From GCA-2718815 sp963578105 (GTDB taxonomy: Bacteria; Planctomycetota; Planctomycetia; Pirellulales; Pirellulaceae): a stretch of DNA of 64,000 nt. The position numbers and the translations under genes are program-made. Positions 1 to 8,556 of the stretch are shown piece by piece. Positions within the stretch are counted from its first letter, which is position 1. Every line of letters starts with the position of its first letter. Location of the stretch: assembly GCA_963578105.1 (NCBI GenBank), contig CAUZBP010000014.1, positions 1 through 64,000 of the forward strand, given 5' to 3'. The notes beneath the pieces were generated by a model. It searched no databases. It saw nothing but the letters and a program-made list of their open reading frames with translations, and was not told where the DNA came from.

Positions 1-1109
1 CAGACGACCACGAGCACCGATCGCAATTTCCTGCTGGAACTCAGGGGCGCAGCGGCAAACCGATGCAACACGAACACCGCGCTCAAACCGACGCCCAGTG
101 GAACGGCAACATCACCCAGCCGGTACCAATAGTAACGCAATAATCTTGCCGCGACGTCCGGTTGTGTGAGAGTGGCCTGATCAATAACGATCCCCACGAT
201 TGTCAAACCGAGCGCACCAGCTACAAATCCATGAATCCGACGAAGACTCGTCTCACGAAAAGTCGGCCACAACAACAGCAACCACACCACAACCAGGCTG
301 AAATGAGCGGCAATCCTTGATTGGGACTGCAAGTGAATGACAAGATGGTGTGCCAGCCGCTCAAAAACATAAATGTGGTTGGCTTGCTCAATGATTTCCG
401 CATCGACACCTTGAGTCATACTCCACGCGGGCACAATACCTGCCAACGCCAAACCGAACCCACAGCCGATTCCCGGCAACATGGAGGCAAGCGCCGGCCT
501 TTCTTTTCCAGAGGCGATCCAGGCCGCTGCTGTCGCCACACAGGACCAGCCTCCCACCAGCACGTGAAAGACAGCAGCCAGGCCCATGAGGAGCCATGTT
601 TCATTCCAGCGACCTTTTACCAGAGATCCCAACCCGAAAAAAACCAAGACGTAGGCCACACTTTTGCCTTCGATACCACCGACAACCCATTCTCCCATCA
701 TATGGCAATGATGCAGGGTTAACAGAAACAGGGTTGCGGACACCAGGGATGCCCAGCGGCACGGCACCACGGCCAAACTGAGTCGCCGCCAGGCAGTCGC
801 CATCGCCCACCAGGTTACCAGGCGTCCCAACCAGGCATAGGCTGAAAGACTCATCCAACGAGTCAGCCAGCCCGTCGACCAGAAGAACGCCCAGTGAGCG
901 TCGGCCGATCCAAGAAAATGATCTCCCGGACACCATGCCGGGTTCCAGAAGTGTTTTGCCTTGGCCAAGTACTGCGCTTCATTCACTCCGGGTGTTGGTT
1001 GAACCCCGTAGAGAAAAAACACTAAAAAGATCAACCCGATCTCAAGGAACGCGCGCGACTTTGTGCGAACTTGTTCCCGCACTCCATTTGGATTTGGTTG
1101 GTCGGTCAC
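1..1109 (-). CDS. multi-pass membrane protein, C-terminus cut by window edge
   Basis: An open frame of about 369 codons runs off the left edge. The only usable start is GTG at 1109-1107, because a TAA lies eight codons upstream in the same frame. The translation is strongly hydrophobic, with about eight or nine membrane segments; the first begins near residue 16 and blocks such as LLMGLAAVFHVLVGGW follow. Near the N-terminus is VNEAQYLAKAKHFWNP, then a Trp-rich stretch (HWAFFWSTGWL) before the second helix. This layout resembles planctomycete integral membrane proteins of unknown function with a glycosyltransferase-C-like topology; that assignment is inference. The GTG start and missing stop make the gene easy to overlook. 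Confidence 0.65.
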   Translation of the reverse strand, partial: MTDQPNPNGVREQVRTKSRAFLEIGLIFLVFFLYGVQPTPGVNEAQYLAKAKHFWNPAWCPGDHFLGSADAHWAFFWSTGWLTRWMSLSAYAWLGRLVTWWAMATAWRRLSLAVVPCRWASLVSATLFLLTLHHCHMMGEWVVGGIEGKSVAYVLVFFGLGSLVKGRWNETWLLMGLAAVFHVLVGGWSCVATAAAWIASGKERPALASMLPGIGCGFGLALAGIVPAWSMTQGVDAEIIEQANHIYVFERLAHHLVIHLQSQSRIAAHFSLVVVWLLLLWPTFRETSLRRIHGFVAGALGLTIVGIVIDQATLTQPDVAARLLRYYWYRLGDVAVPLGVGLSAVFVLHRFAAAPLSSSRKLRSVLVVV

Positions 1110-1339
1110 GTTGGGTGTCCGCTTGTCTAGTTACTCGACCAGAAAGTACCACGAATCATCTTGAACATAACGGACTTTTTCTCGTGATCACAGCCATCTT
1201 CCTGCAGTCATCGCTCACTGGTTGGATTCCTACCACCGGCGCTTAACCATTGCGTTTCACGGGCCGCCGCCTCGGTGATGCGGCAGTGTCACCATGTTGC
1301 ACAATTTGGCCACATGAACGGGAACCGACTTCCGGACTG

Positions 1340-1366
1340 TTGAGCGGGTAGTTGACAGGCTAGAAT
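1340..1366 (+). promoter_or_regulatory. candidate promoter giving a leaderless start
   Basis: TTGAGC at 1340-1345 and TAGAAT at 1361-1366 are separated by 15 bp. The TAGAAT box ends 6 bp before the ATG at 1373, so transcription would start at or next to the start codon. No Shine-Dalgarno sequence precedes that ATG. Confidence 0.35.
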
Positions 1367-1372
1367 TGTCTC

Positions 1373-2821
1373 ATGGCCGCCTTTGACCCTTATCACCATT
1401 GGCTGGGGATACCACCGGAGGAACAGCCGCCGAACCACTATCGGCTACTCGGTATCAAGCCGTTTGAGACTTCAATCTCTGCCATTAGAAATGCCGCCGA
1501 TCAGCGGATGGCTTTCCTGAAGTCGCTACAAACCGGGGAGCATGTCCAGTTTTCCCAGGATCTCTTGAACCAGGTGGCCCAGGCAAAGTTGTGCCTTCTC
1601 GACCCCGATAAAAGGTTGGCTTACGACGCGCGGCTCCGCCAACAGCAAGCAGAAACACAGCCGCCGATTCAAACCTCACCCCTAGCTCCACCGGGATCGG
1701 TTCCGTCGCCGCCGGTTCAAACGCCTCCGCCATCTCCTTCGGAGCCGCCGGTTCAAGAAGGCAGGCAGCCTTACCCAACAACGCTCAGCGAACCGGTTTT
1801 GACTGACAACTCCAGCCGGGCCCAGTCCACCTTTATCGAACCAACGAGAACGACACGTTTTCGGCGGTACAAATTCCAGTTGGTTTCAGGTCGTCGAAAT
1901 CGCTTCCGCTTTATTTTCACTGGATTCAGCCTGGGAATTTCGTTGACGCTGCTCCTGGCCGTCGTGCTGATTTTCCGCTCCAACTGGCGAGCTGACCTGT
2001 CAGGTGTAGCAAATCAAAACCGGACAGCGATGTCATCCAGTGAGGTCGGACATCCAAAGACCAAACCACCCTCATCGCCTCAAGTGAAGCCCACCAAACC
2101 AGATCTCACAAAACCGACGATCATCACCGGTGCTGCCGACCCGACGACAGACGGAGTCCGAAATACCCCCCATCTGGAAAGTCACCGTCAAGTCAAACTC
2201 AAACCCAGGGCCATTCGATCGACGCAGGACCTCGCGTCCGACCGGAAATCACTTACCCCGCAACAACGTTCTGAACTCGCCGGATACTTGACCGCGGCAC
2301 GTGCCGCGTTGACGGCCCGGCAGTTGCCTGTTGCCGACTTGAAGCTGCAGCGTGCGATGGACCTGGCGGCGTCTTCAGAATTTGAGCCGATGGCAGATCG
2401 ACTGCACACGCTCCAGCACTACGTGCAGCAGTTTTGGTGGGCTGTTGAGAAAGGGATGCAGAACCTGGATGACGTCGGCCAGCTGATGCTGGCAAGTGGT
2501 GAGCTGGTCAGTGTCGTCGAAGCAACTTCGGAAAAAATAAGAATTCACCAAAAGGGACAAAGCCAGACCTATGAAAAGATGGAGCTGCCCGGCAACCTGG
2601 CCCTCGCCATTGCGAAACACTGGCTGGACGAAGGCAAGCCGGCCAACGAACTTGTGGAAGGCGCATTCGTGGCAGTTGACCCTGACTTTAATACCGAAAA
2701 AGCACGCCGCATCTGGCGCAACATCGCTGAAAATGGCGCAACTGTCCCGGATGATATCATTGACAACGTTGCCGACTTACTGGATTGCCTGGCGGACAGC
2801 TATGCTGACCTGGTGAAATAG
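1373..2821 (+). CDS. J-domain-like planctomycete membrane protein
   Basis: The 482-residue protein opens with the planctomycete block DPYHHWLGIPPEEQ followed by NHYRLLGI, then a J-domain-like helical region to about residue 90 (YRLLG...AKLCLLDPDKRLAYDARL). This block is common at the N-terminus of planctomycete kinases and scaffold proteins. A Pro/Gln-rich linker (about 90-165) leads to a basic patch and one membrane segment near residues 180-201. The remaining C-terminal half is soluble, with helical regions near 290-340 and an acidic end. No HPD tripeptide is seen, so DnaK stimulation is doubtful. No kinase domain is present. Function unknown. The start fits the family signature and may be leaderless. 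Confidence 0.85.
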   Translation: MAAFDPYHHWLGIPPEEQPPNHYRLLGIKPFETSISAIRNAADQRMAFLKSLQTGEHVQFSQDLLNQVAQAKLCLLDPDKRLAYDARLRQQQAETQPPIQTSPLAPPGSVPSPPVQTPPPSPSEPPVQEGRQPYPTTLSEPVLTDNSSRAQSTFIEPTRTTRFRRYKFQLVSGRRNRFRFIFTGFSLGISLTLLLAVVLIFRSNWRADLSGVANQNRTAMSSSEVGHPKTKPPSSPQVKPTKPDLTKPTIITGAADPTTDGVRNTPHLESHRQVKLKPRAIRSTQDLASDRKSLTPQQRSELAGYLTAARAALTARQLPVADLKLQRAMDLAASSEFEPMADRLHTLQHYVQQFWWAVEKGMQNLDDVGQLMLASGELVSVVEATSEKIRIHQKGQSQTYEKMELPGNLALAIAKHWLDEGKPANELVEGAFVAVDPDFNTEKARRIWRNIAENGATVPDDIIDNVADLLDCLADSYADLVK

Positions 2822-2986
2822 CTGGACCCGGCTTACGGGCGTAATCTCTTGAACCCCTTCAGCCCAATCCATCGTTTCCACGCTCGGTAGGGAGCTTTGC
2901 ACGTTACAGCAGATCTTCGACCAGGATCTACACCAGCGGCGATCATCCCGCTGAACCTGATAACAATCGTGCTGTCGAGAAGGACA

Positions 2987-3805
2987 TCAAACGTCGAAGT
3001 CCCGGTCGCTGGTTTCCTGTTTCACCTCGTCGTCATAGACGTCTTCCCCAATTTGGACATCCGCCGGAAAAATCTCCGGGGAATCATCCCGTTCTGCTGC
3101 ACCACGATGCTGGCGGCCAGGACCCGCCGGTCGTTCACGATGCCGGCGAGGGTGTCGTCGCTTCAACGGTTCCCGAGGACTTCGCTCCCGTTGGTCGACA
3201 AACCGGTCGCGATGAGGGCGCCGGTGAAATCTCCGTGATGATTTGTGCATGGCCCACCCGCCTCGGCAGCGGGGACAATTGTCCAGTCGACGATCACTCC
3301 TGCGACCATGACGAAAACCGGTTCGGCCAGGACGATGTCCGCGGTCGTCCTCCGGACCTCTTGCGTCCAGTTCGTCAAGGATACGGTCGAGCTTACGCTC
3401 TAAGCGAGCTAATCGATGCATCAGCGCAGGTTTGCCTGCGTGTCTCCGGTGACCATGTGCATCACGCCGATGCGTCCTGCGTCGACGGGACCCGTTCTGA
3501 TCCGCTGGGCGACGCTTCTGGTGCTTGGAACTTCCCGGGCGAAAGGATATCCTTTCGCTGGCCCAGGCCAGGTCAAATTCTCTTTCCAACTCGCTCGCCA
3601 GTTCCCCGACTTTGCCCATGAGAAGTTCGTGCGAATCTGCCGGCCCGTCGGCCACCAGCGGTTCTGTGATCTCCGAGAAGATTTTCTCCTGAACTCCCGG
3701 TTCGTACCAATCCGCTCCCCGCGCAGTCATCGGCCACAGCGTTCCCACCACGGAGAGTGTCCACCCCAGCAGCACAACAACTTGTCTTTTTGGGCCTTGA
3801 GACAT
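2987..3805 (-). CDS. secreted Arg/Asp-rich protein of unknown function
   Basis: The gene encodes 272 residues from ATG at 3805, preceded by GGAGG; an upstream in-frame start at 3898 has no such support. The N-terminus (MSQGPKRQVVVLLGWTLSVVG) looks like a signal peptide ending near TARGA. A short helical stretch follows, then a coiled-coil-like LARLERKLDRILDELD block near the middle. The C-terminal half is dominated by Arg, His, Asp and Gly and ends acidic. Similar secreted proteins with a short coiled coil and an R/G/D-rich tail are frequent in planctomycetes, but I know no function. Parts of the tail are also open in another minus-strand frame, so the frame rests on the signal peptide, ribosome site and coiled coil. 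Confidence 0.6.
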   Translation of the reverse strand: MSQGPKRQVVVLLGWTLSVVGTLWPMTARGADWYEPGVQEKIFSEITEPLVADGPADSHELLMGKVGELASELEREFDLAWASERISFRPGSSKHQKRRPADQNGSRRRRTHRRDAHGHRRHAGKPALMHRLARLERKLDRILDELDARGPEDDRGHRPGRTGFRHGRRSDRRLDNCPRCRGGWAMHKSSRRFHRRPHRDRFVDQRERSPREPLKRRHPRRHRERPAGPGRQHRGAAERDDSPEIFPADVQIGEDVYDDEVKQETSDRDFDV

Positions 3806-3995
3806 TACTTCACCATCCTCCATATGATTCCAAATCTTAAACACAAGCCAACACGACACATGCTGAAATTCCTGCCGCTGACAGCGTGAAAAGTCCACAT
3901 CACACTCCCGAAGCAGTCGGAATTTCGTGCCGTCTGTTCGGGATCTGTCAACAAGTCGCCGACGTCCGTAGAAATTCTCTTCAAACCGACCTCAA

Positions 3996-5171
3996 TCAAC
4001 CACGCAGAACCTTGAGCAGCACCAAGGCTCCCACCACGATCACAATAATTAACGCCAATTGTCCTCCATGTCTTGTAGGCAAGTCTTTGTAATTGCCTTC
4101 CATGATGTCATCTTTGAGACTATTTTCATTTTCGGGTGTCTCTTCCGACGGCGAGTTTTGTTGAGATTGCCTGTCAGAGCCGTAGCGGGACCTGTCAGAG
4201 TCGGAGCGGGACCTGTCAGAGTCGGAGCGGGACCTGTCAGAGTCGTAGCGGGACCTGTCAGAGTCGGAGCGGGACCTGTCAGAGTCGGAGCGGGACCTGT
4301 CAGACCTGTCAGAGTCGGAGCGGGACCTGTCAGAGTCGGAGCGGGACGGTTCGAGAGAATCTTGGTTTCTTTCGCCATCATCTGATTTATCACCACGAGG
4401 AACACGAGGAGAATCGAAGGGAACCCTTTCAAGGGTGGTGCCCGGGCGGGGGGAGTAATCGTGTTCAGGGTCGCTCCGAGTTAAATCTCGATCAGATTCT
4501 GATTTCGGAGAGCGTGGCGACCCTTTGCCTCGAAACTGGTCCTTCCCATTGTTGGGACGCTGTTTGCCTCTGTCGCCTGGAACACGGGGTACAGGCAGGT
4601 ACTTTCTGGGAGGTGGTTTGCCTCTGTCACGTGGATTTTCCTCCTCTTTATCACGAGCCTTCGGTGGAATTCTCCCCTCTTTATCAGGACTCTCCAGTAG
4701 TTCCTCGAGTCCAAATTCTACCAACACCTGCTCTACATAGGTTTGGTCCTTTTGAACAAGCTCACGGAAAGGAAAAGATTGGATCGGAAAGATAGTCACA
4801 TGAGAAACGACCGCACCGTTAGCCAGCTCCGCTCTGAAGAAACGAAGGAAGCGCCCCGTCCCCCGTTGACCGTTCTTCAGAGTCCACGTTCGCTCAGGAC
4901 GTTTGTTGATTTCCTCGAGTCGTTGATCTCGTTCAGATTTGCTCAACACATATCGGAAACGAATCCATTCCTGGTCCGTCACACTGAATCGTGAGAAGAG
5001 GTATAGCTTGAATTCCCGGCGGACTCCAAGGCGGACACTGTTTCCTTCCAGACGGATGAACTTCCCATCGATCCGTGTCCCGTCCTGGAGCATCCAAGGC
5101 CTGCCATGCACCGTGCCGGGCGCCACGAGCATCAAGAACATCAATATCGTTAGTCGCAGTCGTGTTCTCAT
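3996..5171 (-). CDS. SHD1-domain secreted, C-terminally anchored protein
   Basis: A signal peptide (residues 1-23, ending in VHG) is followed by two related segments beginning RPWMLQDGTRIDGKF (about 24) and RTWTLKNGQRGTGRF (about 93). Both match the R-x-W-x-(L)-x-x-G pattern of SHD1 (SLA1 homology domain 1), a domain widespread in planctomycete secreted proteins. The middle is charged and low in complexity, including about eight SDSDRSR units encoded by a 21-bp DNA repeat. A hydrophobic segment near residues 367-388 (LALIIVIVVGALVLLKVL) ends the protein, so it probably sits in the membrane by its C-terminus with the rest outside. Function unknown. Confidence 0.8.
   Translation of the reverse strand: MRTRLRLTILMFLMLVAPGTVHGRPWMLQDGTRIDGKFIRLEGNSVRLGVRREFKLYLFSRFSVTDQEWIRFRYVLSKSERDQRLEEINKRPERTWTLKNGQRGTGRFLRFFRAELANGAVVSHVTIFPIQSFPFRELVQKDQTYVEQVLVEFGLEELLESPDKEGRIPPKARDKEEENPRDRGKPPPRKYLPVPRVPGDRGKQRPNNGKDQFRGKGSPRSPKSESDRDLTRSDPEHDYSPRPGTTLERVPFDSPRVPRGDKSDDGERNQDSLEPSRSDSDRSRSDSDRSDRSRSDSDRSRSDSDRSRYDSDRSRSDSDRSRSDSDRSRYGSDRQSQQNSPSEETPENENSLKDDIMEGNYKDLPTRHGGQLALIIVIVVGALVLLKVLRG
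4171..4350. repeat. 21-bp tandem repeat coding SDSDRSR units
   Basis: About eight copies of a 21-bp unit (cctgtcagagtcggagcggg plus a) lie in tandem. One 9-bp partial unit is inserted near 4303, and two copies carry a substitution that turns Ser to Tyr. The unit is a multiple of three, so copy number can change without a frameshift. It also leaves several other frames open, which creates spurious long ORFs on both strands. Confidence 0.9.
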
Positions 5172-5268
5172 CGAGTCGGTCCTTGTACATTGAAAACCGA
5201 AACTTTGCCTGACTAAGTCGCATCGATAAGATTAAATTCGTAAATTGTCAACCCCCAAGCACCCGCAA

Positions 5269-5880
5269 TCAGGGGGAAGACGATTTTTCAAGCGATTCCG
5301 TCCCGTCAAGACTCTCGTGCCCTGGACTTTGCAACGCCTTGAGTTGCATTATCACTTCTTGGCACGGGATGGGATGGCTCTGAAAAGACAGGACATTCAC
5401 CGCATTACAGGCAATTCGTAGCGGGAACTCGACGAGCGGTGCCGAAAGAGATTTTCCCGAAATCAGTCGGACGAAAGAATTGTCAGCCAACGGAGTTGTA
5501 CAGAGCAAGAACATCAGAAAACTGGTCAACAGGACTCCCGAAGCGAAGCCAAGAATTACGGCCCCTGCCTGATCCAACGATCCGAGAAGACGCAACTCGT
5601 CCAACTGGGGAAACAGTTGTCTTGTCACGACAAACATGAGCAAGAAAAAGATCAGGCACAGCAACAAAAGCGCCGTGGCATCATAATACGGATCGGAGCC
5701 TTCGCCAACGGTTGCGTGCACAACCGTCTCGCATAACATCACGCTCAGGTAAACGGAAAACACCAGTTGAAATCCGGCCGCCCACATCAGCAACGTACTT
5801 TGAAAACGTACGCAAGCCCCGACCACAATTCCACCGACAATTAAAAGCACCAATGCGCCCACGTTAAACTCGCCTTTCAT
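5269..5880 (-). CDS. CvpA-like integral membrane protein
   Basis: The 203-residue protein has four or five hydrophobic segments: near residues 6-22, 30-48, 68-88 and 105-126. The pattern NVGALVLLIVGGIVVGACV, followed by an Asp/Tyr-containing loop and further helices, resembles the CvpA (colicin V production) family. The family link is by topology and overall look only. It lies 46 bp downstream of the GspE-like ATPase gene on the same strand, so the two may be co-transcribed. Confidence 0.65.
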   Translation of the reverse strand: MKGEFNVGALVLLIVGGIVVGACVRFQSTLLMWAAGFQLVFSVYLSVMLCETVVHATVGEGSDPYYDATALLLLCLIFFLLMFVVTRQLFPQLDELRLLGSLDQAGAVILGFASGVLLTSFLMFLLCTTPLADNSFVRLISGKSLSAPLVEFPLRIACNAVNVLSFQSHPIPCQEVIMQLKALQSPGHESLDGTESLEKSSSP

Positions 5881-5926
5881 TCGGTATTGGATGATGCCTG
5901 TTCGATGCTCGCTGCGCCCAAACGTG

Positions 5927-7480
5927 TTAAGTCTTGGTGGCTGCTATTTTGTTGGCCTCTTCCAGGGACGTGATGCCCGCCAACGCAAGGCGTGTGGCAT
6001 TTTTGTGAAGCAGCCGCTGTGTATTGGCGTCCTTGGAACGGCCTCCGTCTACGGACGAAAAATCGTTGGCGGCCAAGCGTGATTTAAGCTCGTCGCTTAT
6101 TACCATTACGTCGAAAACCCCCGTGCGGCCACGATAACCCGTACCTTTACAACGAGGACACCCGCGAGGCTGCTTGACCCGAGTCGGATCCAGCTTGCGA
6201 TCAACAAGTTTCTGATGGTGCTTCGCCGACAAATTCGCCGTCACTTTACAATGACTGCAAAGTTTTCTGACAAGTCTTTGAGAAATGACGATATTAAGTG
6301 CCGAAGCGATCACAAACGGTCGTATCCCAAGATCAATCAACCGCAAGATCCCCGTGTGATTGCTGCTGGCATGAAGAGTCGCCAACACGAGGTGGCCCGT
6401 CTGGGAAGCCTGGAGCGCTATTTCCGCAGTTTCAGCATCACGGATCTCGCCAATCGAGATTACATCAGGATCCTGGCGCAACACGCTGCGAAGAGTTTTG
6501 GAAAACGTGATCCCCGCCTTGTCATTGATTTCAATCTGACTCGCTTCCGGTAAAATGTACTCAATCGGATCTTCGATGGTGATGACATTCCGCTGACTGA
6601 AATCGATTTCCCGTAACATGGCATGCAGACTGGTACTCTTACCACTGCCAGTCGGTCCACAAACAAGAATCATTCCCGAAGAGGCTGCCATCTGTTTCCG
6701 GATATGGTCATAGTTTCCCTTCGTGAGCCCCACATCCTTCAAACCAAAATTGGTGGCACTTTGGTCCAGGACACGAATCGAGATCTTCTCGCCGTGCATC
6801 ACACCTGCCGTTGCTACGCGAAACGAGATATGCCCGCCGGGCGTCCTGGCCACAAACTTGCCATCCTGTGGCCTGCGGCGTTCCGCAATGTCCATCCCGG
6901 AAATGGCTTTGATGCTGTTGATCACCGCGTTACTTTCCCGGACGTCCAACTGGTGCACTACCCGCAGCTGACCATCCACACGAAAACGTACGCTGCATTC
7001 GGCAGAGCTGGTGGGCTGAATTAAGATGTCACTCGCCAGATCCGCCACCGCTTCTCCGACGATCTCAGAAGTCAACGTCAACACTTCGGCATCCTCTGCC
7101 GAACGACTGTAAACCTCCGCCAGACTTCGACCCGAAGTATCGAGTAACATCACCGAAGATCTCGAATCCGCCTCGCCCCCAAAGGGATCTGAGAATCCGG
7201 CCTTCATACCGGTCGCCATCCTGATCGCATTCCACACCGAAATTCCGCCACCCCGCCTTGCCTCCAGCACAAAGAGCGCCACCAAAGCTAGAAAATAGGG
7301 AGGGCCGATCAACAGTAGCAAAACGGTGGAAATCGCTTTGAGATGGCCGGGAACAAGCTTGGTAGGTACGTACTTTTGCGCCAGAAAAAGGCCCACGAAG
7401 AACCATGCGAACAACAGAACTATTCGGCCTATTTCGACTGGCATATCAGTAAGGACACATGCGCCTTGCCGTCGGGGCAT
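5927..7480 (-). CDS. GspE/PilB-family secretion ATPase with N-terminal membrane segments
   Basis: This is a type II secretion/type IV pilus assembly ATPase of 517 residues. The core has the Walker A motif GPTGSGKST, an Asp box (TIEDPIEYILPEA), a Walker B region (DPDVISIGEIRDAETAEIAL) and the His box TGHLVLATLHA. A four-Cys zinc element (CSHCK...CPRCKGTGYRGRTG) follows. Unusually, the N-terminus has two hydrophobic segments (residues about 18-38 and 45-68) where the MshEN/N1 domain would be expected, so this copy may be membrane-inserted. No pilin, GspF or secretin gene is nearby. A second ATG at 7444 would remove 12 residues; neither start has a good ribosome site. Confidence 0.85.
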   Translation of the reverse strand: MPRRQGACVLTDMPVEIGRIVLLFAWFFVGLFLAQKYVPTKLVPGHLKAISTVLLLLIGPPYFLALVALFVLEARRGGGISVWNAIRMATGMKAGFSDPFGGEADSRSSVMLLDTSGRSLAEVYSRSAEDAEVLTLTSEIVGEAVADLASDILIQPTSSAECSVRFRVDGQLRVVHQLDVRESNAVINSIKAISGMDIAERRRPQDGKFVARTPGGHISFRVATAGVMHGEKISIRVLDQSATNFGLKDVGLTKGNYDHIRKQMAASSGMILVCGPTGSGKSTSLHAMLREIDFSQRNVITIEDPIEYILPEASQIEINDKAGITFSKTLRSVLRQDPDVISIGEIRDAETAEIALQASQTGHLVLATLHASSNHTGILRLIDLGIRPFVIASALNIVISQRLVRKLCSHCKVTANLSAKHHQKLVDRKLDPTRVKQPRGCPRCKGTGYRGRTGVFDVMVISDELKSRLAANDFSSVDGGRSKDANTQRLLHKNATRLALAGITSLEEANKIAATKT

Positions 7481-7554
7481 TCATGTAGTTGAACATTAAG
7501 AATCGCCTACCCGACACTCCAGGTTAACCCCATACCGAGCCCCTGTCCATCGCG

Positions 7555-8087
7555 TTAGCGACCTGGAAAAAACGCCTGAAACTGTTTAGTTTTCTCGAAC
7601 CGTGACTGCACCTGGCCGGGAATTGGAACGGTGATTGCGCAATTTCCAACCGCGACCAACGCACCAACATCGGCAATCCCGTTGGTCCCCAGCAATTGTT
7701 TGTCCAAATCATACGGTGCCTGTTTTGAGGAAATTCCAACGACCGCCTCGTGATCGAAACTGCTCAAGGCCACATGACTGTCGAACTCGGGATGATTGGA
7801 ACACGATCAACGGGCAGGAAATTCTTGGAAACCGGTTCGTTGCGGTCATCCCGCCCGGGAACGTCTTCCGGCGGACGGGCCTGCGTGTCGCCCAGCAAGC
7901 TTTTCGACCAATCACCACCCTGTCGAAACAACGAACCAATCCAGTTGCCAACCCGGGCAGGACATTTTTTCCAGCAACAGGGGCCGATCACTGTGAAATT
8001 GCCTGTCAAACTATCTTTTGTTGAATTATTTTTTTCCGCGCATCCGGCTGCCGAAAACCGGCCGGCGGTAACTCCCACAATAAACAT
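7555..8087 (-). pseudogene. possible frameshifted lipoprotein-like gene
   Basis: Two minus-strand frames, both codon-like, overlap by about 10 bases near 7770. The first starts at ATG 8087 with a short hydrophobic stretch ending in SAAGC, which could be a lipobox, and runs to ...VDRVPIIPSSTV before stopping at 7764. The second continues with ALSSFDHEAVVGISSKQAPYD and ends ...TKQFQAFFPGR at 7555; it has no ATG or ribosome site of its own. The simplest reading is one secreted protein of about 170 residues split by a one- or two-base indel. Other explanations are a sequencing error or two chance ORFs. Function unknown. Confidence 0.4.
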
Positions 8088-8325
8088 GGTGATTCGAGCC
8101 GTTGACGCAGTTTACGGTTTAGCCCTGTTAAACAGAACAAATCAAGTTCCGTCTCTTGACCTGACTTTTTTTGGGATAAATTTGTTTGCATCACTGATGC
8201 CACGGTGAAACCTGGCACACTCTTTCGGTTTGGCAGGCTTTTCTTGAAACTTGGCTCTGCATTTCGTACGATAGCCGCTCAGGAATTAAGAGCATGGAAA
8301 CTTTTCGGTGGATGGAGATGCCGAT

Positions 8326-8556
8326 ATGTCAAACACAGTGTTCTTCGATCAGGAGTGTCCCATTTGCGGCCGACTCTTGCAGATCCGTCTCACCTACCTA
8401 GGACGTAAGGTAGCGTGCCAACATTGTCACGGTGAGTTTGAGGCATGTGATCCAGACAGCGCGGCTTATCCCCCTACAGAATCAGGAATTTCGGTTCTGC
8501 AACGAGCCGGACAACTCCTGACACCTGAAGAAGACGTTCGAGCCCGTCCTCGTTAG
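8326..8556 (+). CDS. small zinc-ribbon protein
   Basis: The 76-residue protein from ATG 8326 has two Cys pairs, CPICG near residue 10 and CQHCH near residue 32. Between them is the stretch LLQIRLTYLGRKVA, giving a zinc-ribbon fold. A GGAG lies about 12 bases upstream of this ATG; the in-frame ATG at 8308 has no such support. Planctomycetes carry many short proteins with this 'ECPICGRLLQIR..YLG..V.CQHC' layout, sometimes fused to signalling domains. The role is unknown; a nucleic-acid or regulatory function is only a guess. Confidence 0.75.
   Translation: MSNTVFFDQECPICGRLLQIRLTYLGRKVACQHCHGEFEACDPDSAAYPPTESGISVLQRAGQLLTPEEDVRARPR

Noticed and set aside
4136..4795. A 219-codon plus-strand ORF opposite the SHD1 gene
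   Set aside because: It exists because the 21-bp repeat is a multiple of three and free of stops in several frames; the minus-strand frame has the signal peptide, SHD1-like motifs and C-terminal helix.
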